Shown here piece after piece: positions 8,282 through 15,755 of a DNA stretch of 64,000 nucleotides. The notes beneath the pieces were generated by a model. It was given only the letters and a program-made list of their open reading frames with translations, was not told the origin of the DNA and did no database searches. The position numbers and the translations under genes were made by a program. Position 1 is the first letter of the stretch. Every line of letters starts with the position of its first letter. The stretch covers positions 310,001 to 374,000 of the forward strand of contig NZ_JALHKS010000001.1 in assembly GCF_022968825.1 (NCBI RefSeq), in the 5' to 3' direction. The stretch comes from Chryseobacterium salipaludis (GTDB lineage Bacteria; Bacteroidota; Bacteroidia; Flavobacteriales; Weeksellaceae).

Positions 8282-8992
8282 ATGAACTTTGTACGAAACA
8301 ATCTCGCCAATGTGCTCACGCTTGGAAATCTGCTGGCTGGCAGCATCGGCGTGATTCATCTTCTTAGCGGAGAATATGCGATTACGGCCCTTTGCCTGGT
8401 GATTTCTTTGGTGCTTGATTTTTTTGACGGCTTCGTCGCGCGCGCACTCAAAGCTAATTCTGCGCTCGGTGTGCAGCTGGATTCACTGGCGGATATGGTG
8501 AGTTTCGGCGTGCTGCCGGGCATGGTGATGTACATGGCACTGGAACCGTTCGGGAACAATATTTCCGGCTTTGATCTCGGATTTCCAATACAGTATATCG
8601 GATTGGTAGTTACCTTATTTTCATGTTTACGTTTAGCCATCTTTAATCTGGACGACGAACAAACTTATTATTTTAAAGGCCTGAATACACCTACCAATAC
8701 CCTGCTTCTTTTTGGGTTATACTATGCCTGGCAGGAAAGCAGTTCATTTTCATTTTTATTTGCAAGCCCGCTGTTACTTATTTTCTTATCCATTGTCTGC
8801 TCACTTTTGCTGGTCAGTCCGGTAAAAATGATTTCACTAAAGTTCCGATCCCTGAAACTGCAGGACAATTATCCGAAACTGGCGCTGCTGGCAGGCATTA
8901 TCGTACTGCTGATCCTCTTTAAAACGAGCGCAATTCCGCTGGCTGTGCTTTATTATATTCTGGTTTCGCTCGCGTTCCAGAAACAACTTTAA
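8282..8992 (+). CDS. pssA: CDP-diacylglycerol-serine O-phosphatidyltransferase
   Basis: 236 residues from the ATG at 8282 (MNFVRNNLANVLTLGNLLAG); an ATG at 8255 is in frame but precedes the -7 box and adds nine unconserved residues. The CDP-alcohol phosphotransferase signature is intact: DG-x2-AR-x8-G-x3-D-x3-D in DFFDGFVARALKANS followed by ALGVQLDSLAD. The remainder is hydrophobic (about six to seven helices). The enzyme makes phosphatidylserine, precursor of phosphatidylethanolamine, in the inner membrane. The stop is 8 bp from the exonuclease start, so the two are co-transcribed. Confidence 0.93.
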   Translation: MNFVRNNLANVLTLGNLLAGSIGVIHLLSGEYAITALCLVISLVLDFFDGFVARALKANSALGVQLDSLADMVSFGVLPGMVMYMALEPFGNNISGFDLGFPIQYIGLVVTLFSCLRLAIFNLDDEQTYYFKGLNTPTNTLLLFGLYYAWQESSSFSFLFASPLLLIFLSIVCSLLLVSPVKMISLKFRSLKLQDNYPKLALLAGIIVLLILFKTSAIPLAVLYYILVSLAFQKQL

Positions 8993-9000
8993 ACCGTATC

Positions 9001-9765
9001 ATGAATTTACATTTACATAAACCGCTGTGCACATTTGACCTGGAAACAACCGGGACGCAAATCAGCAAAGACCGCATCGTAGAAATCTGTATTCTCAAAG
9101 TATTTCCTGATGGCTCGCGCGAAAGCCGGACCTGGCGTGTGAACCCGGAGATGCCGATTCCTCGCGAATCAACCGCCATTCACGGCATCAGCGATGACGA
9201 CGTACGCGACTCGCCCGTTTTCCGGGAAATTGCCCCTAAAGTTCTGGAAATGATTCAGGGTTCCGATCTGGCGGGTTTTAACAGCAATCGTTTTGATGTT
9301 CCGGTTCTGGCTGAAGAACTACTGCGCGCCGGTCATGATTTTGACTTAAGCAAATATAAACTCATTGATGCACAAACCATTTTCCACAAAATGGAACCCC
9401 GTAACCTGACGGCGGCCTACCAGTTCTACTGCCGTAAAACGCTGGAAAACGCCCACTCTGCGGAAGCAGATGTACTGGCAACTTTCGAAGTGCTGGACGC
9501 CCAGGTTGGCCACTACCCGGACTTGCCAAAAGACACAGCCGGGCTCAGCGAGTTTTCTTATCACCAGAAATGTGCGGACCTCGCCGGTTTTATAGGCTAT
9601 GACGCCGAGGGATTTGAGGTATTCTCTTTTGGAAAGTACCGTAACCAGCGTGTGGCAGATGTCTTTAAAAAAGACCTGGGCTATTTCGGCTGGCTGCAGA
9701 ATGCTGATTTCCCGCTGTACACAAAAAGAGTGCTGACCGCCATTCAGCTGCGCGGCCGGTTTTAA
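9001..9765 (+). CDS. DnaQ-like 3'-5' exonuclease
   Basis: 254 residues. DEDDh exonuclease motifs: Exo I in FDLETTG (D15, E17), Exo II around AGFNSNRFDVPVL, Exo III in AHSAEADVLATFEVL (His and Asp). A C-terminal segment FSFGKYRNQRVADVF ... YFGWLQNADFP resembles the small domain found at the end of ExoX-type nucleases. Probably a stand-alone proofreading or repair nuclease rather than the DNA polymerase III epsilon subunit. It follows pssA by 8 bp and precedes the FAH-family gene by 20 bp, so these three genes likely form one operon with unrelated functions. Confidence 0.88.
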   Translation: MNLHLHKPLCTFDLETTGTQISKDRIVEICILKVFPDGSRESRTWRVNPEMPIPRESTAIHGISDDDVRDSPVFREIAPKVLEMIQGSDLAGFNSNRFDVPVLAEELLRAGHDFDLSKYKLIDAQTIFHKMEPRNLTAAYQFYCRKTLENAHSAEADVLATFEVLDAQVGHYPDLPKDTAGLSEFSYHQKCADLAGFIGYDAEGFEVFSFGKYRNQRVADVFKKDLGYFGWLQNADFPLYTKRVLTAIQLRGRF

Positions 9766-9785
9766 AACCATAAAAAAAACTATAC

Positions 9786-10391
9786 ATGAAAATAATTTGC
9801 ATCGGAAGAAACTACGCGGAACATGCGCGCGAACTGGGAAATGAAATACCGGAGAATCCCGTCATCTTCATGAAACCGGATACTGCGGTTTTAAAAGGAA
9901 GCGATTTTTATATCCCCGAATTTTCACAGGAAATTCATTACGAACTGGAAGTGGTACTGAAGATTTCCAAAGGCGGGAAATACATACAAAAAGAAAATGC
10001 CCACAAGCATTACGACGAAATAAGCTTAGGAATTGATTTCACTGCGCGTGATCTGCAAAGTAAACTGAAGAGCAAAGGATTGCCGTGGGAATTGGCGAAA
10101 GGTTTCGATGGTTCTGCCGTCGTCGGCGCCTTCTATGATAAAAATGACTACGACCTGAAAAACCTGAATTTTTCTTTACTTATTAATAAAGATGAAGTGC
10201 AGCTGGGAAACACGCGGCACATGATTTTTGGCTTTGATGATATCATCGCTTTCGTGTCGCAATATTTTACATTACGAACCGGAGATTTAATTTTTACCGG
10301 CACTCCGGAAGGGGTGGGCAAAGTCAATGAAAAAGACCGCCTGCAGGCTTACCTGGAAGAAAAGAAGATGCTGGACATCAATATTTTATAA
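9786..10391 (+). CDS. Fumarylacetoacetate hydrolase family protein
   Basis: 201 residues, the short single-domain form. FAH-fold motifs: CIGRNYAEHARELGN at the N-terminus, IHYELEVVLKI with metal-binding Glu residues, LGIDFTARDLQSKLK with a metal-binding Asp, KGFDGSAVVG, and GDLIFTGTPEGVG. Members hydrolyse or decarboxylate 2-keto acids, including oxaloacetate and acylpyruvates; the substrate cannot be assigned from sequence. It is the last gene of the pssA-exonuclease operon. Confidence 0.9.
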   Translation: MKIICIGRNYAEHARELGNEIPENPVIFMKPDTAVLKGSDFYIPEFSQEIHYELEVVLKISKGGKYIQKENAHKHYDEISLGIDFTARDLQSKLKSKGLPWELAKGFDGSAVVGAFYDKNDYDLKNLNFSLLINKDEVQLGNTRHMIFGFDDIIAFVSQYFTLRTGDLIFTGTPEGVGKVNEKDRLQAYLEEKKMLDINIL

Positions 10392-10622
10392 TTTTTTCGA
10401 TCTAATATACCTTCAATAAACAATAGCAACCGCTCGACCTGCAGAAAGCATCCTGAGCTGACTAATTTTTTTCACCAATACTTATCCACTTCTTTACTCT
10501 TAATACAGTCACATTTAGCGAAGGATTTTGAATGCTTATATTTCTGAAATTATATCAGCCCAGTTTATTTTCGGATAACCGAATAAATGTGTACTTTTAA
10601 GAAACTAAAAAAATGTAAGGCT

Positions 10623-11069
10623 ATGGTACATATTATTCTTCCGGTTGATTTCTCGGATGCTACAGAAAAGCTGGTAGACGGCGCACTTCGCTTCGCCAGA
10701 GAAACCAACGGCAAAATCTGCCTGATTCACGTCGCTCCTTCTGATATTGGTTTTGCTATTGGTGATATGGGTTTCCAGTACTTCCCGGAGGTGGAAGAAA
10801 ATGAAATCAAGCATGAGCTGATGGAGCTTAATAAACTGGAGCAGCGCATTATTGCCCAGGGAATTGACTGCGAACATCTGCTGAAACAAGGTGTCGCCGG
10901 CGATGTAATCCTGGAATATGCCAAAGAAAAGGATGCAAACTATATTGTGATGGGTTCCCACGGACGTAGCAATATGTATGATGTTTTCGTAGGTAGCCTG
11001 ACCAAAGAACTGACCCGCCGTTCGCCGGTGCCGGTTTTGGTGATTCCCGTTCATACACAGGATAAATAA
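10623..11069 (+). CDS. Universal stress protein (UspA family)
   Basis: 148 residues from the ATG at 10623 (MVHIILPVDFSDATEKL); an upstream in-frame ATG at 10587 adds twelve unconserved residues. It is a single Usp domain with the ATP-binding motif G-x2-G-x9-G-S near the end (GSHGRSN ... VGS), so it is likely the ATP-binding UspA subclass. Cytoplasmic stress-associated protein of unspecified role. It has 231 bp of upstream AT-rich DNA and a strong terminator, so it is monocistronic. Confidence 0.9.
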   Translation: MVHIILPVDFSDATEKLVDGALRFARETNGKICLIHVAPSDIGFAIGDMGFQYFPEVEENEIKHELMELNKLEQRIIAQGIDCEHLLKQGVAGDVILEYAKEKDANYIVMGSHGRSNMYDVFVGSLTKELTRRSPVPVLVIPVHTQDK

Positions 11070-11093
11070 TTTGACATCTTATCATAAAATAAC

Positions 11094-11125
11094 AATCCCG
11101 GAGCGAAAACACTCCGGGATTTTTA
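11094..11125 (+). terminator. Terminator after uspA-like gene (probably bidirectional)
   Basis: Perfect 10-bp stem AATCCCGGAG / CTCCGGGATT with an 8-nt loop and TTTT; lies between the converging usp and DUF6341-like genes. Confidence 0.85.
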
Positions 11126-11148
11126 CCGTTCGATGAAAAACGTATCAA

Positions 11149-11385
11149 TTATTTATTTTCCTTATTATAAATACGGGGATCATAATACGGGTGATGACCT
11201 TCTGTTGGTGAATGGTATTCTTTATCCTTATTTCCGCCCAGCTTAGCCACCAGTACCCAGCACCAATAGCAGAACAGGATGCTTCCCACGATAAACAAAA
11301 TCCAGTTGATTACATATCCAAATGCATCAAAAAATCCAAAAGCCCACTTGAAAACACCGCTTAAGAATAACCAGAATGCCGTCAT
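11149..11385 (-). CDS. Small DUF6341-like membrane protein
   Basis: 78 residues. The first ~50 residues are strongly hydrophobic with many aromatic residues (about two membrane helices, e.g. YVINWILFIVGSILFCYWCW); the tail is polar (EYHSPTEGHHPYYDPRIY). In length, profile and position beside DUF6427 it resembles the Flavobacteriia DUF6341 family, which has no known function. It has a purine-rich AAGGA ribosome-binding site. The promoter overlaps that of the divergent DUF6427 gene. Confidence 0.65.
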   Translation of the reverse strand: MTAFWLFLSGVFKWAFGFFDAFGYVINWILFIVGSILFCYWCWVLVAKLGGNKDKEYHSPTEGHHPYYDPRIYNKENK

Positions 11386-11405
11386 TATTTTCCTTTTTTA
11401 ATTTT

Positions 11406-11413
11406 TAACTTTG
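11406..11413 (+). promoter_or_regulatory. -7 promoter element of the DUF6427 gene
   Basis: TAACTTTG, 16 nt before the ATG at 11430. Only 2 bp separate it from an opposing -7 element. Confidence 0.6.
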
Positions 11414-11415
11414 CA

Positions 11416-11423
11416 CAAATTTA
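11416..11423 (-). promoter_or_regulatory. -7 promoter element of the DUF6341-like gene
   Basis: TAAATTTG on the minus strand, 30 nt before the ATG at 11385. It lies where the opposite transcript would begin. Confidence 0.6.
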
Positions 11424-11429
11424 AGTAAA

Positions 11430-12335
11430 ATGTTTCGATTACTTTCCAAGGAAAGCAATATTTTTTCAATACCGGTCTATATCGGGGTGCTTCTGGTAAT
11501 CGTCATTAGCTTTAATATATTGGATTACAACACGCTGGACATTATTTCAGCTATGATCACATTCCTGGGCGTAGCACTCGGGTATTTCTGTTTTCACGCG
11601 ATGGCGCTGAACTATCAGACGCATCTACCACTCTTTCTTTACACCTTTTTCATTTTTGCCCTTTACCCCGGCGACCTAGATATTGGCATTGCGGTATCCC
11701 TATTTACAAATGCCATTATTTTACTTCAGCTGACGGCAGATAACCTCTCCGTGCGGAATAATTCTTATTTACTGGTCGGAGCACTGCTGGCTTTAAATTT
11801 TATTTTTCTGCCGACAACCTGGCCTATGTTTATCTTTGTACTCTTTCATATTGTGGCCACCGGCACGAATATCGGGAGACAGCTCGGGCAGTTTTTCTTA
11901 GGCATCGTGCTCGTGGCGCTTTCCTATTTTAGCATTGCTTATTTTCTGCATCTTGGCAGTTGGGACACTGCCTACTTTCCGTTTGGTAAATTTACCTTTA
12001 CACAAAATTTCGGTTATTTATGGTGGCTCAGCCCAATCCTGATTTTACTGTTGCATTCAGTAGGCGACCACTTTCGGTTTTATAACAGAAAAAGCCCGTC
12101 CAGCCGTTTTAAATATACTTTTCTGCTTGTGTATTCCGTAGCGCAGCTGATTACCATTGTGCTGTATATGGGCAAGACTTACGAATATCTTTTACTGCTG
12201 GCTTTGCCGGCGTCCATCATCCTGAGCCGTATGCTTCGTTTTGCGAAAAAATACTGGGTTCGGGAGGCAGGTTTATGGCTGATTATCGGCTGCCTGCTTT
12301 TATTTAAACTTTCTTCTTATTTTAATTTTTACTGA
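11430..12335 (+). CDS. DUF6427 family polytopic membrane protein
   Basis: 301 residues, almost entirely hydrophobic with roughly eight to ten helices and few charged loops (for example NRKSPSSRFKYT near 225). The N-terminus MFRLLSKESNIFSIPVY and overall profile fit the Flavobacteriia DUF6427 family, whose function is unknown. It is first of an apparent plus-strand series: DUF3109 follows after 2 bp and MgtC after that. Confidence 0.75.
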   Translation: MFRLLSKESNIFSIPVYIGVLLVIVISFNILDYNTLDIISAMITFLGVALGYFCFHAMALNYQTHLPLFLYTFFIFALYPGDLDIGIAVSLFTNAIILLQLTADNLSVRNNSYLLVGALLALNFIFLPTTWPMFIFVLFHIVATGTNIGRQLGQFFLGIVLVALSYFSIAYFLHLGSWDTAYFPFGKFTFTQNFGYLWWLSPILILLLHSVGDHFRFYNRKSPSSRFKYTFLLVYSVAQLITIVLYMGKTYEYLLLLALPASIILSRMLRFAKKYWVREAGLWLIIGCLLLFKLSSYFNFY

Positions 12336-12337
12336 AC

Positions 12338-12922
12338 ATGATTCAAATTGACGATAAACTGATTTCCGAGGACATTTTTACCGAGGAATTTGTGTGTAAC
12401 CTGAGCCGCTGCAAAGGCGCGTGCTGTGTGGAAGGTGATGTGGGTGCTCCGCTGGATAAAGAAGAGACGGTGATTCTGGATCGTATTTTCGATCAGGTAA
12501 AACCATACCTCCGCCCGGAAGGCGTGGCTGCGCTGGAAGAACAAGGAACCTGGACGCTGGATCCGAATGATGGTGATTACGTAACTCCGATGGTCGCCGG
12601 CCGGGAATGCGCGTATGTTATCTTTGATGAAAACGGTGTGACCAAATGCGGAATTGAAAAGGCGTACGAGGCCGGTGCAGTTGATTGGCAAAAACCCATT
12701 TCCTGTCATCTGTATCCGATTCGCGTGGATGTGTACCGCACTTTTTCCGCACTTAATTATCATCGGTGGGAAATTTGCAGTGATGCTTGTGCACTGGGCA
12801 AAGAACTGCAGGTGCCGATTTATAAATTTGTAAAAACACCACTCATCCGCAAATACGGTGAAGAATTTTACCAGACGCTTACCGAAGCGGCGGAGGAATG
12901 GAAGCGTGAATTCTCATCTTAA
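12338..12922 (+). CDS. DUF3109 family cysteine-rich protein
   Basis: 194 residues, soluble. Nine cysteines in a conserved pattern: C20, C25, C29 and C30 (FVCNLSRCKGACC), C91, C104, C123 (ISCHLYP), C147 and C151 (EICSDAC). The arrangement resembles the YkgJ-type zinc or iron-sulfur proteins and suggests a bound metal cluster; the biochemical role of DUF3109 is unknown. It starts 2 bp after the DUF6427 stop. Confidence 0.9.
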   Translation: MIQIDDKLISEDIFTEEFVCNLSRCKGACCVEGDVGAPLDKEETVILDRIFDQVKPYLRPEGVAALEEQGTWTLDPNDGDYVTPMVAGRECAYVIFDENGVTKCGIEKAYEAGAVDWQKPISCHLYPIRVDVYRTFSALNYHRWEICSDACALGKELQVPIYKFVKTPLIRKYGEEFYQTLTEAAEEWKREFSS

Positions 12923-12953
12923 AGAAAATGTATCTTTAAATAAAAAAAATAAG

Positions 12954-13598
12954 ATGTCGGAACATTTCGAAATGATGGATATGTACAAGGCAGTGATCGC
13001 ACTGGTCGCCGGCCTGATCCTGGGTTTCGAAAGGGAAATGAAAGACAAGTCCGCCGGCCTGAAAACGATTACCGTTATCTGCCTGGGTTCTACCCTGTTT
13101 GCCATTTTATCTTATAAGATGTCTGGCTCTGGTGATCCGACGCGGATTGCATCGTATGTTGTCAGCGGCATTGGCTTTCTGGGCGCTGGTGTTATTTTTA
13201 AAGAAGGTTTTAACGTGTATGGCTTAACCACGGCGGGCATCATCTGGATTGCGGCCGCAGTAGGGCTTGCCATTGGTTTTGGTGAAATTTATATCGCTTT
13301 TACCTTTCTGATTTCAGCACTGATTGTTATTTATTTATCTAAAATTTTAACGCGTCATTTCCTGGCGCAGCATCATAATAAAATTTTAAAGTTCAGCTTG
13401 CTGCCGGAACATTTTGATCAAAAACAGGCGATTGTTGCAGACCTGATTAAAATCTCAAAACGCGGTTATCAGATTCAGTTAGAAAAAGAACCGGGCGAAA
13501 TGATGGTGACACTGGAACTTTTCATCACCGACCGGCAGCTGAAAGAACTGGAGCGATATCTGATTCACAACTTTTATATTAATGATTTTAAGTTTTGA
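12954..13598 (+). CDS. MgtC/SapB family membrane protein
   Basis: 214 residues from the ATG at 12954 (MSEHFEMMDMYKAVIALV); longer frames run back into the DUF3109 gene and are not conserved. Four to five N-terminal helices include the family signature LILGFEREMKDKSAGLKT and the G-rich VSGIGFLGAGVIFKEG. A C-terminal ~80-residue soluble part (LPEHFDQKQAIVADLIK ...) resembles the ACT-like tail of MgtC proteins. In other bacteria MgtC modulates the F-ATPase and supports growth at low Mg2+; here that is inference. Confidence 0.88.
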   Translation: MSEHFEMMDMYKAVIALVAGLILGFEREMKDKSAGLKTITVICLGSTLFAILSYKMSGSGDPTRIASYVVSGIGFLGAGVIFKEGFNVYGLTTAGIIWIAAAVGLAIGFGEIYIAFTFLISALIVIYLSKILTRHFLAQHHNKILKFSLLPEHFDQKQAIVADLIKISKRGYQIQLEKEPGEMMVTLELFITDRQLKELERYLIHNFYINDFKF

Positions 13599-13647
13599 TT
13601 TTATAGCTTTTTAAAAAGTAATATTTAAGCAAATATTTCCCTTTAAT

Positions 13648-13682
13648 AAATCTGCTCCCCGTAACCGGAGCAGATTTTTTTA
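13648..13682 (+). terminator. Terminator after the mgtC gene
   Basis: 11-bp perfect stem AAATCTGCTCC / GGAGCAGATTT, 8-nt loop, then a T run. Confidence 0.88.
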
Positions 13683-13720
13683 TTCAGAATAGAAACCAAC
13701 TCCGTCAACACGCCAAAAAA

Positions 13721-13750
13721 AATTCCGCTCTGCACAGGCAAAGCGGAATT
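13721..13750 (-). terminator. Terminator after tig
   Basis: AATTCCGCT / AGCGGAATT stem, 12-nt loop, followed on the minus strand by a T run (13714-13720). The two back-to-back terminators isolate the converging mgtC and tig units. Confidence 0.85.
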
Positions 13751-13770
13751 TAATATATAAAGCGACAATC

Positions 13771-15105
13771 TTACTTTTTCAGTTCCTCCAGGAATTCATC
13801 GTGGGAAATGGCTGTTTCGTTTTTCTTGGCTTTTTCCAGGATCACGTCTTTCAGTTTAGCCATGGCAACCTCAGATGAAATCTGACGAACCTGCTCCTGC
13901 TCTTTCAGCATTTCCACTGCGTACTTCTGAACTTCTTCATCCGGCAAATGGTGGATTCCGTAGATCGCCAGCTGGTTGCGTACCAGTTGCTCAGCCTGCG
14001 CCAGAACATCGGCATAATCAATCTGGATATCATTGTCATTCATCAGCTTACCTTCCAGAATCTGGTTTTTCAGCTGATTCTTTTCTGCTTCCAGGATTTC
14101 TTTCGCCTGCTCTTCTGTCTGTACCTGCTCGTTGCTGTGTACTAACCATTTTACCAGGAAAGTCTCCGGCAGTTTCACCTCTTCTTTCTCATTGATCTGA
14201 GCAAGAATCTGGTTTACGAAGTGTACATCTGCATTCTGCTGGAAATACTCATCGAGCTCCGTTTTCACTTTTTCGCGAAGTTCTTCTTCAGACTTCACGG
14301 TGTCTTCACCATATACTTTGTTGAACAGTTCCTGATTTAACTCAGCGAGCTTCAGACCATAAAAATCCTTCACCTTCACTTCGATTTCATCGTGGTGAAG
14401 ATGCTCGACTTCTTCTTTACTGAAGCCCAGCTCTTTGGCCAGCTCTTCATTTTTCTGAAGTTCTTCTTTAGATACTTTCACGGAACCATCCATTTTAAGA
14501 TCTTTCACCAGTTGGAAAGCCTCTTTTTTAGAAGAATCAATGGTTACGTTTTTCGGAGCGTGGTGATGTTCACCTTCAGCGCCTTCTTCTACCACCTGGC
14601 TGATTTCCAGTGCTACGTGAGAATCGTCACCGATTGCATCCTGTGGCTGCTGTTCTGCGAAACGCTTCTGCATGTTTTCGATGCTTTGGTTGATTTCCTT
14701 GTCAGAAGCTTCCACTTTATAATGCGGTGCTTCGTACTGGCTCAGATCCACGGTGAAATCCGGTTCGTATCCGATCTCGAAAGCAACTGTCAGCTGTTCC
14801 GCATTGTGGTTCAGCTCATCCACTGGTTGTGGTACAGGCTGACCTACCAGACGCAGTTTATGCTCGTTTACATAATTATTCAGCGCCTCAGAAACCTGCT
14901 TATTGATTTCTTCGAAAGCAATGCCTGCTTCGTACTGCTTACGCACCATGCTCAATGGCACTTTCCCCTTACGGAAACCTGGCACCTGTGCATTTTTAGC
15001 GTAGTTGATCAGTTGTTTTTCAACTTTATCTTTATAATCGGATTTCTCTAAAGTTACTGTAAGTAATGCACTTACATCATCATGCTGAGTCGCTGTAACG
15101 TTCAT
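13771..15105 (-). CDS. tig: Trigger factor chaperone
   Basis: 444 residues. The N-terminal ribosome-binding domain carries the signature GFRKGKVP (~43-50). The middle region, where a FKBP-type peptidyl-prolyl isomerase domain sits in E. coli, is divergent and contains a His-rich stretch (EGEHHHAPK, ~175), so isomerase activity is doubtful. The C-terminal helical domain (~260-444) is highly charged. It binds nascent chains at the ribosome exit. Monocistronic, with a -7 box at 15131-15138. Confidence 0.9.
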   Translation of the reverse strand: MNVTATQHDDVSALLTVTLEKSDYKDKVEKQLINYAKNAQVPGFRKGKVPLSMVRKQYEAGIAFEEINKQVSEALNNYVNEHKLRLVGQPVPQPVDELNHNAEQLTVAFEIGYEPDFTVDLSQYEAPHYKVEASDKEINQSIENMQKRFAEQQPQDAIGDDSHVALEISQVVEEGAEGEHHHAPKNVTIDSSKKEAFQLVKDLKMDGSVKVSKEELQKNEELAKELGFSKEEVEHLHHDEIEVKVKDFYGLKLAELNQELFNKVYGEDTVKSEEELREKVKTELDEYFQQNADVHFVNQILAQINEKEEVKLPETFLVKWLVHSNEQVQTEEQAKEILEAEKNQLKNQILEGKLMNDNDIQIDYADVLAQAEQLVRNQLAIYGIHHLPDEEVQKYAVEMLKEQEQVRQISSEVAMAKLKDVILEKAKKNETAISHDEFLEELKK

Positions 15106-15130
15106 GGTAATTTATTCAAAATTTAGGTTG

Positions 15131-15138
15131 CAAAAATA
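15131..15138 (-). promoter_or_regulatory. -7 promoter element of tig
   Basis: TATTTTTG on the minus strand, 25 nt before the tig ATG. Confidence 0.6.
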
Positions 15139-15186
15139 GTAATTTTTTTTAATTGAGTGGGAAACGGTGCAAGACTTCCTCTGAAC

Positions 15187-15750
15187 TTACGGTTGTACCT
15201 TCAGACTGAAAACTGCCAGCGCATCGGTTTCGCCTCCCTCCACCGTTCCGTAAGTTGCACCCTCCTTTGTTTCGGAAACCGACATCGGATCATGCACTAA
15301 AGTGAGTACGAGCTGCGGTTTGGCGCCATTTGCTACATTAATTATATTCCAACGCGTTTTCAGGCCCAGGCGTGCTCCATCGTTCCGGGTGCTTTCTTCA
15401 TCATCCAGCCGTTCCAGTTCAATTTCAGACTGCTCAAAACGGTACAAAAGGAAATGTTCTTCTTTCGCTTCAATGATACTTTCGGTTTCGTCCTCATTGC
15501 CATTCAGGAAAACAGCACGAACGATATAGTTTCGTCCGTTCTTCAGTTTGATTTCCGGCTGCACAGGCGCATTCATGGTGTAATTATAAGTTTCTGCCAC
15601 ACCGGTCAGTTCGTCTTTCACCACCAGAATAATATTGGAAATATCTTCCTGAGAGAGCACATCATCTTCTTCATCAGCGCGGCTGCACTGCACAAGTACC
15701 CATGCTGAAAACAGCAGCATTAAAAATCTGTATATATAAGCTTGTCGCAT
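15187..15750 (-). CDS. Lipoprotein partner of a TonB-dependent receptor
   Basis: 187 residues. The N-terminus MRQAYIYRFLMLLFSAWVLVQCSR is a lipoprotein signal with the acylated Cys in VQCS, followed by an acidic patch (ADEEDDVLSQED). The remainder is beta-type with no catalytic motif that I recognise. It starts 5 bp after the TonB receptor stop, so it is surely co-transcribed. By position it is likely a periplasmic or surface-exposed ligand-handling protein; this is inference only. Confidence 0.75.
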   Translation of the reverse strand: MRQAYIYRFLMLLFSAWVLVQCSRADEEDDVLSQEDISNIILVVKDELTGVAETYNYTMNAPVQPEIKLKNGRNYIVRAVFLNGNEDETESIIEAKEEHFLLYRFEQSEIELERLDDEESTRNDGARLGLKTRWNIINVANGAKPQLVLTLVHDPMSVSETKEGATYGTVEGGETDALAVFSLKVQP

Positions 15751-15755
15751 TTTAA

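Noticed and set aside
14392-15051. 219-codon plus-strand open frame
   Set aside because: It mirrors the trigger-factor gene; a Phe/Leu-rich product is what antisense reading of a charged, Glu/Lys-rich protein yields.
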